DNA of 64,000 bases from Prostheceraeus crozeri (taxonomy: Eukaryota > Platyhelminthes > Polycladida > Euryleptidae): contig CAJQUW010015391.1 in the NCBI GenBank assembly GCA_907163375.1, positions 558,001-622,000 of the forward strand, read 5' to 3'. Below the pieces are notes generated by a model that was not told the origin of the DNA, ran no database searches, and saw nothing but the letters and a program-made list of their open reading frames with translations. Below are positions 43,746 through 54,672 of the stretch, piece after piece; position 1 is the stretch's first letter, and the number at the start of each line of letters is the position of its first letter. A program made the translations under genes and the position numbers.

Positions 43746-45840
43746 AAAAATACTTGGAATTAAATGTTTATATAATATCCATTAAGTAGAAGTTTCTAAA
43801 TGATAAGAGGGATGATCTCGGAAATATAATGCGCTTATTTTACGCAAAAATAAATAATTTAGCTTTTCTTATTTTATGCTACACAACAATATTGCTTGCT
43901 TACAGAGCCATTAATTAAATTTTCCCTCCATTTATCTAATTAATCAAAATTGAACCTTTGATCAATCCATTTTAGCATGATCATTGATCCTTTGATGATC
44001 AAAATTGTAATCTTTTGAAATGCTTGCTAGCTTTCATACGGAATAATGAATACAAATCACTCAGGGGTCTACAGGTATTAATATGTTGATTATGTAGCAA
44101 ACAAATTCATTCCTTTCACCATTATGTAAGTTAAATTTAATATTATCATCATGAATCTAAATGTGGTATGACGCCTGACAAGTTAAATCGTGAAACTCAG
44201 ACTTTTTCCTTAGGCATATTTTATATAATTTAAGTACGATTGCCAAAATTCATTTCAAAGGAAAATGGTCGATAAATTGCGACAGGTTGCACTGTCTCCG
44301 TCTAACAAACCTGCACTGCCCCATCATTGTCCCTTCGCTGACCGCATGCACCTAGAAAACATCAACTTTGTGGAACATTTAATCCTCAGATCTGAGTTGA
44401 CTGTTGCTTAGATTATTTCACACGCACATACACACTCTGACATTATCATCACCCATTATTTTCTTTTCAGTGTTTCCCTCCATATTTATGCAAAATGAAT
44501 ATCAAAGCATTCATCTTTCACAAATAACTTCACGTCATCGCAAAATTTCTCTATATCTTAAATGCCTATAATGAAACAAAGTAACTGGATATTATTGTTA
44601 CTTTTTGCCTCCATTATATTTTCCTTATAGCATTTTGAATGAAATAACTGTTTTCTAAAAATCACTTCTCTTTTACTGCGTTTATTGACAAGCAGAAACA
44701 ATGCGCTCGATTTCACCATCTCTATATGTTCAAAAGAGGAAAGAACATTTTTCATTTTTACTGCATTCCAAAATACCCTAAAGAGTCGACCAAAGTTGAA
44801 AGGATTAGAATGTTTCCTCGAGCGAGAAGTCTCTAGCTTAGATGAGTGCGTGATGCCATCGATGTTTACAAAACCTCAAAAGACTTGAATCAGAAATGTC
44901 GATTGTAAAGAGTATCAGTTGTCGAAGCAAAAATTATAGTGTCTTCTTAACCTGCTTTAAAACAAGGATTTGAAAATCTCATTTTTTCTTCACCACTGCT
45001 TGACTCTTCTTGCATCAGGTCTAAATTCTAAGTAAAGAAACTAATCAAATTCATATAACTTGGATATCAGCAGAAATTACAAATATTCATATCTCATTGA
45101 TTTTGTGGAACATTTTGCTCCATTCTACATTTCTTCTTTTACATCATGCGTCGTAATTTGAATGGCGTCGATAAAATAGCGCTCTTGCGATGATATGTTG
45201 ACTTATTGTAAATTGAATGCTCCTACAAAACAAGACATGAGCCTAAAACGTAATAGGCCTCAGTGCACGAGCTCACGATATCATGATGTACATTTGATGA
45301 AAGAGGAAAGGTATGCAATTGCAAGTGATTCATGTCCAATCACTCGCGAAGAAAAAATTTGGAAATAACTACAATGAATTATTTTGCACATAGTGAAGTT
45401 TAGTATTCCAAATAAGAGCTCATTTTGCGTTCATTGTGGTAACTTTGCTTCAGTTTGCTGCAAATAAAACATGTCTATCTGTCTATCTATTTTCGCTACG
45501 AGCTATTGTCACAAATACTAACATACTGTAATCACAAGATTGATGATTGCTGTAACGTATCTTAAACGATCACGAGTAATGTATTGAATAATCAACAAAT
45601 TGAATGTTGAATTTTTGGATTGCCTTAAAATCAGTTATATGCTGCTATTGTCAGTTATTATTATATGCATCAACAAAAGCAGAACAACATGCTGCTTTTC
45701 AAAAAATAATTCATTGATTTATTCATTGAATAAATGATGTAAATGATGCAAGAGATTAAATGATTTATTCATTGATTATAATTGCTATGACAACTGATGT
45801 GTGGTGGTGACGGTTTGATCCTGCCAATTGACACAGTCGC
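43746..45840. other. anonymous A+T-rich DNA
   Basis: No supported gene. Small direct repeats of ATTCATTGA occur near 45710-45770. Confidence 0.5.
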
Positions 45841-45845
45841 AGAGT

Positions 45846-45917
45846 GGCTCGTAGCTCATTTGGTGGAGCATTGGTCTAGTTAACCTTGGCCATCGGTTCG
45901 AATCCTACCAGCCGTAC
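45846..45917 (+). repeat. tRNA-like sequence (SINE head or tRNA pseudogene)
   Basis: GGCTCGTAGCTCATTTGGTG forms a D-arm-like stretch, CTAGTTA sits in a short anticodon-like loop (AGT, so threonine-like), and GGTTCGAATCC is a perfect B box. The T-arm and acceptor pairing is flawed and no CCA or terminator logic is evident, so I do not call it a functional tRNA. Confidence 0.5.
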
Positions 45918-46614
45918 ATCTTTTGCACGGCAATTTGATTATTAATTTCTATCGTTTATTTAATTTCATTGTTGTTAAATGCACAAGATCCATAACAGAG
46001 ATAATTATTTATCTTTTATCTTCGGTCTGCAGGATTCATCTTTTTGACTTAGAAATTGAATGAAAGTGGGCCCTGGAAAGTGTAGGATCATGCAGTCAGC
46101 ACTAGGTTAAAATTGGTCGAATTTCTTGCAGCTTACATCAGCAACTCAATGGAGTATATATTTTGCAGTACAAAGAGATGCAATGACTGCTGATTTTTTC
46201 AGCATGTGTAAGAACGAGATGATTCAGTGATAGAGGGAAACGTCAAACAAATCAAAAATTTGATGAATTCTGCATTCTACATGTATATGTTCAACTGCAA
46301 GTGATTGACCAAAATCCCAGATTATCACTTCGTTGAACAACAGCACACTTGCCAGAAAAATTGAAAATTTAAAAGCGTGACCTTCCAAGAAATAGAGCGG
46401 TCGTGTGGTATTTTCTAATGGAATCTTCAGTTTTTAATATCATGTGTAGGCTGGAAGTCAAGTTTTCACTCGTGTAAGAAAGCAGAAAAACGCCCATAGA
46501 ATTCAGCCTCATTGCTTAAATGAAACCGTCTTGGTGTGGAGAAAGTTGAAAGCAACGAAATGTCTGTGGATGCTGACTAGTTATACAAAATACGGTCTTG
46601 TACAGGCCAGATCA

Positions 46615-47130
46615 CAGAATTAGACAGGTCGTATCTTCTTCCGTTTGACTAGAAGGGAAGCATTGGAACATGTTACATAAATGAAATGGCACAATCTGCT
46701 GACTAAATACCATAGCAATCGAACAATGTGCAGCCAGTTCAACATTGAACACGCCAAATTGTGCAAAGTTTCAGTGACTGTTATTAGCCGGATCACACAG
46801 CAAAGAGACACAGACGATATCAAGTTCTACAGAGAAGTTTGTGAGCGTTTTTTCATGCGCCTGCTAATTTTTTTAAAAATGATCGGAGGCCCAACATTAT
46901 CGAGAAAACTTTTGCGCAATGATCTGAATTCTTCGAATCTGAAGGAGTCGTGGCGATCGGAGCATTTTGAAGGAATTCAGAGCAATCCGCAAGCGACACA
47001 CGACTATTTTTCCTATCAAATAAAATTTCTTTTTGCCCACTTAATAAGTTCCTGCATGTGCCATCTGTTTGAATCAGTTTGCACTTCTAGCAAAGTGATG
47101 CGATTAAATAATCTAATTCTGTGGGCCAGA
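46615..47130 (+). repeat. unidentified ~515-bp repeat, copy B
   Basis: This is the partner of 39485-40000, in the same orientation. Here a 205-codon plus-strand frame (46681-47298) runs through the repeat and ~170 bp beyond it, but copy A does not keep that frame open, which argues against coding constraint. Confidence 0.8.
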
Positions 47131-47864
47131 TGCTGGTTATTTTATCAAGAAAGAAAGTTAAAGACAATTCATAGCCGATTTGACTTTTCCAATCACTTTC
47201 GATGTTGGAAATGGAAAAATGTTGATTTGACTACAGAAACTAAAGAAATGAATTTAGCAACAAATTACAAAACCGATCGAAGACCGATGAGTTTTTGAAG
47301 ACAACGGCCATAGATGAACTTAAAAACGAATGACGGAGGCATGATCCCTGTCCCTCTTCCGGTGTCGCCCTCATGGTTTTGAAATATCTCTAATGTGCAA
47401 AATCAAAGTTTAAGCTACCCATCTTTGAAAGTGTGTTGTGATAGTCAAAAATTGAGAGTAAGAGTGACATAACTACAAGACTCCTATTTTACGATATATT
47501 AATCTCATTTACAATGCATTACAGTTCAATATTCGTGCATATATGCTTGCTCGAAAAGTTGTGACATGCAGAAGTTGCAAATACTGTTGATGCCCTGTGT
47601 CATCTAACATGCATCCTATGCAGTCTGAGAATGCTGTTGCATGAAATGATAAAATATAAATTTGGCAGATCTTTCTGTCTTTGGAAATTTAATTATTAAA
47701 GTCAAAGCATTTCTTGTAGCACATTGTTAAATGGTTCATGAGGACATAGCGGCTTCATCTGTTTAAGAAGAGTCCCAAAGAATGCAAAGAAAATTTGCGA
47801 TGAAGTTAGATGAAAAGAGGCAAAGCTACATAATCAATTGACAGCATTCATTTAATAACTGACG

Positions 47865-48170
47865 ATGACAAAGAATTCAGCTCTTCTATACCTCGTTTCA
47901 AGATTTGAAGGGAAAGAACTACTTTTTGATGACAAGTTTTCATTTGTTTTATGGGTATATACGATGAATTGGGACACAGCTGGAGGGCGACTAATCATCT
48001 TTACTTGCTTCATGAAATTCACATCGCCAAAGTTGAATGGTAAACAATTTGTAGTCTTCCTTCTTTCGGAAAATGAAGAAAAACCTAAGTTGAAATCAGA
48101 AACTTATGAAGCACTGCACACCATTGTCACTTTTCATGCAATAAGTTATTATGATTTTTGCCGGAAATAA
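47865..48170 (+). other. 101-codon unrecognised frame next to the right inverted repeat
   Basis: It begins MTKNSALLYLVSRFEGKELL and contains KLNGKQFVVFLLSENEEKPK. It ends just before the inverted repeat at 48169-48236. No family is recognised. It could be a remnant of the interval's own gene or chance. Confidence 0.2.
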
Positions 48171-48237
48171 TTGGAGAGAAGACCATGCGTCCACCTACGT
48201 TTAGATAAGAGATGAACGCCATTCATTGGTGTTATCG

Positions 48238-50095
48238 ATTTGAGTTTGAAAACTTATTTTCGAAAATAAATTTTCGACAATTACAGAATATTTTGTGATA
48301 GAACAGTATTCACTATTCAAATGATTGCCTGGATTGAGAATCAAATACACTGATTTTCAATTATCATGGAATGATTCTTGTGAAATGCACTAATGCAAAT
48401 GAATTTTGATGCTCCTGTTGCTGTCTTCTTGCTTGAAATTGAATGTTAAATTTTAATGGATATTTCTTTCAAATGAGCTGTAGGCTAATCCATAAATGTC
48501 AATAAATGTTCTGAATTAATGAGATGAAAGATTCTTATCGAATTACCGAATGTCCAATTAGGAGTGCGAGCTTATCTTTAATAGATCCAATACTACGCAT
48601 TTTCAGCTACATTACCGCTCAGAGAAAATCTCACACAGTTGAAAACCAAATACTAAATTGGCAAAATCAGAGAAGCACACATTGATTAACAATAACTATG
48701 TTTTTACGGTTGTACAATACTGTGTCTTTTCGATTGAATACCCTCTTCTATGATGGATTATCATCATAATCTGCGTCTGCTAGAAGGATATGCGAGAATT
48801 CAAGCAGTCATTTTTGATATTTACAGCATTCACAGACCTCACATTATGACTATCCAAGTAGACATTCATGAGAGAACGCAGATGACCCTGGATATCAACC
48901 AAGTTGCAATAATGATAACTAAGTGAAAATCCCGTGCATCTCCGTAAAGTCAAAGAAATTTAGAGCATTCAACTTTTGAAAATTTTGAATTTCGTTATTG
49001 ACAGCTACATGTATTTATGATTAAATAAATAAGGAATTCATTATGATGAAAATTAGCCGACCTCGAATTGAATAGGCAAACGACCGTGATTAACACGCGA
49101 GGTTATTCTTCTGATCAAGTAATTGATTAAGGAAATTTCTAAGTTTCTACCTTCTTTACGAAATAAGCAAGTAGGAATCGCACCTTTTTTGTAGATGCGA
49201 GCAGATATCATTAAATTTTCATGCGAGCACTTCAAGACTGATGGCAAACTTTCGCGTCATTATTGTCGTTTTCTGAAATTGTTACTTCAACGAACGCTTG
49301 ATAAGCATGAGTGTCCAAGAAAGTTTTCTATGATTTTAGTATTATGAGTGATAGTGTAGAATTATTATAAAGACTGTAAAGATGCATCATGATTGGGTTC
49401 TACATCTTCTTGAACCTTTTGATATTGTAACATAGCCATGTGTTGTAATACCATATTCGTACGAAAGGCGAAAGACTTAAAATGATTGAAAATGACCTTC
49501 CAAAAACCACGGACTTTTCATGGCAACAATTCTAAATGCATCTTCCCGACATGAAAGTACATGACATTTAAACGATGCTGTGTGCACTTCTGATATATAT
49601 TTGACATTTCATATTTTGTTTTGTCTTGACAACATGGTTTGTCCATCGTATATGATGATATTTTCTTTTGCTAATTTACATTTAAATGCTTGATGTTACA
49701 AACACATAATGACTAAATAATTCACTGTTTTTAGACGACAAAAATCAATGTTAACACACTTTCAAAATAAGACAAATATTAAGACATTTTTTCAGAGATT
49801 ATTTGAATAGCATTCATTTTCAGAGGAAATGCATGTAACTGCAAAAATGCATATCATTCCTATATTAGCCTATGATGTAAATAAATAATTGACAATTCAT
49901 TTATCAAATTACTTTAATAATTATGAAACATTGCTCCTACATTTGTCTCCTAACTCAATACGAGGAGGAAAATAGAAGCGGCTTCAGACGCAGAGGATTT
50001 ATGTAATCATTTCCAGGGGATTTATGCTCTTATCATGCGAGCATGGAGATATCGATATAGAGTAGTTAGACCTCCTTGAAGACTAGAAGATGTAA
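48238..50095. other. anonymous A+T-rich DNA
   Basis: I see nothing I can annotate. Small palindromic A+T motifs such as TTTTCGAAAATAAATTTTCG occur near 48262. Confidence 0.5.
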
Positions 50096-50096
50096 T

Positions 50097-50287
50097 CTAA
50101 AGATACGAGTCCCCGAAACGGCTGAAGATCATTTCTTGCCTGACAGATATCTTATATAATAGGTAGACACTAAAGGCAAGACTCACAATCACGCCAATGA
50201 ACATCCCCTCCGTTAAGAGTGGTTGTGGAGTGAAATAAAAGTGGCTACAATGAATCCTGTCAATATTATAAATTAAGATTATACTAT
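50097..50287 (-). CDS. putative terminal host exon, V-ATPase accessory subunit S1 (Ac45)-like
   Basis: On the minus strand an acceptor (TATAATATTGACAG) is followed by a frame reading IHCSHFYFTPQPLLTEG, a single hydrophobic segment (MFIGVIVSLAFSVYLLYKI) and a short tail, EMIFSRFGDSYL, ending at a stop. The order Cys, Phe-Thr-Pro, one membrane span, then R-F-x-D in the tail matches my memory of the C-terminus of ATP6AP1/Ac45, which guides and activates the vacuolar proton pump and ends in a short cytoplasmic tail. Upstream exons should lie to the right on the minus strand, but I could not identify any. The resemblance is short, so another type I membrane protein is possible. Confidence 0.35.
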
Positions 50288-50815
50288 TGGACATTCTTCT
50301 GTTCATCGGGTATGCTTTGGTATTGTATGCCTTTCTTTTCTTTTTTTTGATTGATAATAATGAATGCTAAGGCCAAAGTTCCAAGAGCAAAAATTCAGAA
50401 CATATTATACAGAAAACATTATATTACGATGTTGTAATCAGAAAGTTGCAGGAGATATCATGACATAAGCTAAATAAAATCACGGTACGGTTAAAAAATT
50501 CGAAGAATCCAGGAAACGGAAGAAAACAAAGTTAAACAACAGGAAAATCGTGTAATAAATTAGGCTACTTAAAGTCAAGGACGCATGAATATAAAACAAA
50601 GAGTTCCTTATCTTGGTACAGAGTAGGAAATGTAATACATACAACGGTTACTCGACCCAACTTTTAAGGAGAAAGAAAATCAATCAAAACTTATAATCAA
50701 TTGTATTTATGACTATAAACTAAAGATGACAGCTCGGCTTGAAACATGACGATAAGCTAGCCAAAATTATGAATGATAAAAATCAAGAAACATAGGAAAC
50801 CAAAATAAAATCGCC

Positions 50816-50962
50816 ATGCACGGAGTCATCAGGGAGGAACCAAGTGACTGCATAAAGCAAGCATTCGGACCCCAGGCCTACAACCTGTACCACATGGGGA
50901 AGCCAGGCCAACCATATCGAATGAACGATAAGGAAGGTCTCTCCAAACCTGAAGAAACATAG
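50816..50962 (+). other. 48-codon frame in a locally G+C-rich patch
   Basis: It begins MHGVIREEPSDCIKQAFGPQ and contains YNLYHMGKPGQPYRMNDKEG. Composition is coding-like compared with the A+T-rich surroundings. I do not recognise it. It may be a fragment of an untranslated or coding part of an unknown repeat. Confidence 0.2.
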
Positions 50963-52585
50963 CTAAAACTGAAATGCGCTAAAACAGCACAGCAGCCAGC
51001 AAAAGTCCGTTGTCGCTAGAAAATCATCATCCTTAGATATGATGGCTTATTTAAGCTCATCCGTATTTGCAAGTAATATGAGGGATGTGAAGAAGATAGC
51101 GATACAATAGTTTGAGATGATTGTAATATAATAATATTTATAGTTGCAGATCATGGCGTGACATTTTCCCTCTCCCCTGTCCTCGCGACTCGTTAGGAAT
51201 GATCTTTTGGCCGGCCCGAGTCGATGCGCACCCGATGTGAATGAATCTTGAGGCAGCCGAAGCTTTCAGTTATAATTTTCTGAGGATTTAGATATTCAAT
51301 ACCACATCAGTCACTCGCCGATATGATAAGCATCGGATAAATGGAAGAAAATTAGGTAAATTGATTGTAAACATCGATGGCAATAATTTCTTATGATTAC
51401 AGTCGCAGATTATCTGCAAAAATTACCAAATATCACTTTCTAGCAATCGACGACCATCAAACGACAATAATTTCCTGACTGAGTAGATGACAAGATGAGA
51501 ATAATGACCACTCGAACAGTTCATCAAGAACATCAGCCAAGTTCCTTAACCCTTCTTCTTCAGGAGGCAAATCGTCCTCATTCAAGTGGTTTACGACAGT
51601 CCTTCCTCATCAACTATTAATTTCCAGTCACAGTAGGAATCGCAATTTCTACTCTCGCTTTACTCCCCCGGGAACTGATTCGAGAGGGAATACATCGATA
51701 ATTAAGCGCCATTTGCTGCCGAGATTCATGTTCAGCAAGAATAGGAGATGATAATTTTCTTCAATGACAGCGGTAAGCATGTTTACTGTTGACTATTTAG
51801 CCAATAACTGAATATGTGGACATTATGATACAGAGAAATTTTCCACTTAATATGGAATATATTGGAAATCTTTCCGTATATAGCCTGTGCTTATTACCAC
51901 AACAGCATGTCGCTCCGTGCATCGTAATTCGCTGTTGACTTTATCGATAGAGTTTGATGAACAGAATGGAAATTGGCAAAGAGTATGAGTGCTTTTCAGC
52001 TGCAATTAAAATGTAATTGATGTTTTTTGTGATACAACGATGAATCAATGAAGGAACGAGAAAATTTAACTGTCATTTATCACAATAACTTATAAGTAAT
52101 CAAATAAGTTATTTCAATAAATAACTTATAAATCATTAATATGGCAAAAAAGCTTTTATATTTACATAAACTTTGTGAATTGAAAATCCGGAAGGCAAAT
52201 TCAGCTTAAATCATAACAAAAACGCTGACATTAATTTGATTCCTCCAGTCTTATGCCTCGTACCAGTGTTTCCCGATTTCTATAGCATTTTTGAATATTT
52301 TGGTCTCAGCTTGAAGGTCATCTCACTTTATTAAGAAACCAGTTTTGCCTGAATGGCTTTTTGATAAGTTGTTGCTAATTTGATTGAATATTGACTGGCG
52401 CTAAGTGGATCTGACACTCGAGTTACTCGCAATCTTTTAAAATTTTGCAGAGCAATTCTATAAATTTCGCTTTTTTGCCACTTCCAATACGCAAAATAAT
52501 TTCGCTTGTAGCTGTTACGGGTTATTATTTTCTTAATATTCCCAAAACACATGATTGAAAAATGTAAATGAAAAATGTGGATAAA
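50963..52585. other. non-coding stretch with moderate G+C patches
   Basis: No supported gene. The parts near 51170-51260 and 51580-51760 are less A+T-rich than average and could be regulatory or old repeats, but I see no diagnostic motif. Confidence 0.4.
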
Positions 52586-52873
52586 TTATATTGTGAAAAT
52601 AAATAAATGGTGCAAACAGTCCTTACAAGGACAGATGGTACGTTCACAGGTTATAAGACAGTCACAGCAGCAACAAGTCTCCTCAGATCTCCAGCAGACC
52701 CACAAGCGTGGTGGATCACGTCCGCAGCAGTTCGAATGATAGTTCGCATATAAGATAGGCTGCAACACACCGTCAACGGCGCTCTCCTTGGACTTTCGCT
52801 GATAGACCAGACCAGAGGACGCGTTGGCGGGCCGTGTTGTTAAATACTCTCTAAATCTCCTCACGTTCTTCAT
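52586..52873 (-). other. 95-codon cysteine-rich unrecognised frame
   Basis: It begins MKNVRRFREYLTTRPANASS. Its C-terminal half has about eleven cysteines (WRSEETCCCCDCLITCERTI then CPCKDC). The spacing does not match a zinc finger or knottin that I know. The DNA is G+C-richer than its neighbours, so it may be part of a repeat. Coding status is unproven. Confidence 0.2.
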
Positions 52874-52959
52874 ACCAATGTTTGGTCATCATCATTGTTC
52901 TGATGGGTCTGAGTCTGTCATGTCTCATGGTGTACCGTAGATAGCTGACAAGTAGCTGA

Positions 52960-53110
52960 TTTTGTGGACCTTTGACATGAAAATGCAAAATGCAAAAAAA
53001 GTTGCTCGCTCAAGCACAAAACATGGAATGTTCACAAAAAACAAAAAAATAAAATGCAAATAATAAAAAAGCAAAATACATAAACAACTAACACAACATA
53101 GCTCATACGA
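52960..53110 (+). repeat. A-rich simple sequence
   Basis: Runs of A and AAATGC/AAAATAC-like units form a low-complexity tract, possibly the degenerate tail of a retroelement. Confidence 0.5.
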
Positions 53111-53279
53111 ATATATGGCCTATATATACAACTGTTCATCTATATAAGGGTACATACATGCACATGTACATTGAGAATATGCAAAGAGTGGGTGGAGTGA
53201 CAGATCTATGCGCTTTCAATAAGCATGCAGATTTCCGAAAAGTATTGCATTAATATCAAAAATTGCAATGCTGTATCAC

Positions 53280-54300
53280 ATTTTTCAATACACCACTATA
53301 GCGCCGATGCACAGTTGCATGCTCTGAAACCACTTCTTAAAGCAGATGGACCACCCCGAAACAGTTAGTCCCTCCACCAGGTCAGTGAAAGCTGTCACAA
53401 ATGTCTCTGGAAAGTCACAACGGATGCCACGTATCATGCGCTTAACAATTTGGAAACGAAGAAGTCACACTGAGCTAGATCAGGATTGTAAGATGGATGT
53501 CCTAGTTTCCTGGATACCTTCCGGACAACACTGGTTGGTGTACTACTCAACTGAACAGTCTTATTTTCATATAAGTGGCACAATTTCCATTTTTCATTTC
53601 CTTTGAAAATTGCGAACATGCTTAATTTTATATTTTATAACAACTATCTTGTGTATCACAAGGGTGTATCCATGTCAATACAAGAGAAACCTCAAACATC
53701 TACAATTTCTTTTTAAATGAATAGGAAGTATCCCAAAATAGTAAATAATGCGTTGTTCTTTCAATGCGTTAATTTATTTTTACTTCTATATTCATACAGG
53801 ATGAATGACATTCTGAAATGTTAAAAACAGTGAGAAGTAAATCTGTAATCATGCTGTCACCAATAAAATTGAATTTTTAGCATGTCCAACAGACTAATGT
53901 CCGTAACGGTTTTTCTTCATTCCCTGACAGATTGACGAAATTGCCAGTGTTTGCAAACAACAGTATTTCATAAAGAAGTCGATGGAGGTATCCAGCATGT
54001 GCAATCTTGCCAAGGCTGAATTTCTCATGCAATTGCTGCAATCAATCCCGCAGATATCCCGGTGATCCTCACTCACTGCGCTGCAATCACTCGCGCATTT
54101 TCCTCCAACATCTCGCGCACAAAAGCACTACTGGTCTCGATGGTGACTTTCAAGGATTGACCATTTCGGGACTCATCGTCCAACTGTCGCCTACCACGTC
54201 GAAATTCAGCAAGCCACTCATAAACAGTGATTCGTGAAGGAGCATTGTCACCATGCATGTATGTGCTGTACTCGCATAAGGGCATATAGCAATCGGGACG
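53280..54300 (-). pseudogene. decayed mariner transposase
   Basis: N-terminal part (54073-54285, minus): GDNAPSRITVYEWLAEFRRG and FVREMLEENARVIAAQ, the mariner DNA-binding region. After a stop, pieces at ~53960-54070 in another frame still show GISAGLIAAIA and a CWIP end comparable to the family's C-A-R-W-V-P. C-terminal part (53434-53619): LGHPSYNPDLAQCDFFVSKL, which contains the last catalytic Asp of the DD34D triad. Between them (~53620-53930) about 300 bp has no similarity, and the central catalytic region is missing. Frames are broken in several places. The terminal inverted repeats could not be placed. Confidence 0.75.
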
Positions 54301-54672
54301 TTTTTTGTCTATTATCGTTAATTAAATCATCTCTTGAAAACTTGTACGCTTAAACTTTATTGCTATACAAGTTTGTCGAAATGCCGAGCACAAAGAGCAG
54401 TAAAGTAATGATAATGAAAGAAATATGCCCTGAGTATATTTCTGTGTTTTCGCGAAACATCAGCTGTGTAGAAAACAATAGAACGTTAATGATGATATGT
54501 CTGTAGGGGAATTAAGCGTTTGATAAAACGTTAATCAATTTCAATAAAGGAAACTGTGTGTTTCCACACTACTGATTGTTCTATTCAACAACAAAGATTA
54601 TGCGGCTGTACGGCGTTTTGATACAAAACGGAATTTAACATTCATTGTGATTTGGCTTGATTGTGCTTAAAC

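Larger units (their letters stand above)
43213..48236. mobile_element. 5.0-kb interval bounded by near-perfect 69-bp inverted repeats
   Basis: ATAACACCAATGAATGGCGT followed by TCATCTCTTATCTAAACGTA and GGTGGACGCATGGTC at 43214-43270 is exactly inverted at 48181-48235. The match continues with two or three changes to AATTA on each side. Such a long near-identical pair suggests the ends of one DNA transposon, or two inverted copies of a shorter repeat. The interval holds an RTE tail, a tRNA-like sequence, copy B of the 515-bp repeat and two short unknown frames, but no recognisable transposase. I find no target duplication. Confidence 0.45.

Noticed and set aside
45846-45917. Functional tRNA-Thr gene
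   Set aside because: The B box is perfect but T-arm and acceptor pairing is flawed and the sequence runs on into non-tRNA DNA.
46681-47298. 205-codon frame as a real gene
   Set aside because: It runs across the edge of a repeat whose other copy (39485-40000) does not keep the frame open, and it has no recognisable domain.
52586-52873. Secreted cysteine-rich peptide gene
   Set aside because: There is no signal peptide, the cysteine spacing fits no family I know, and no exon context is visible.
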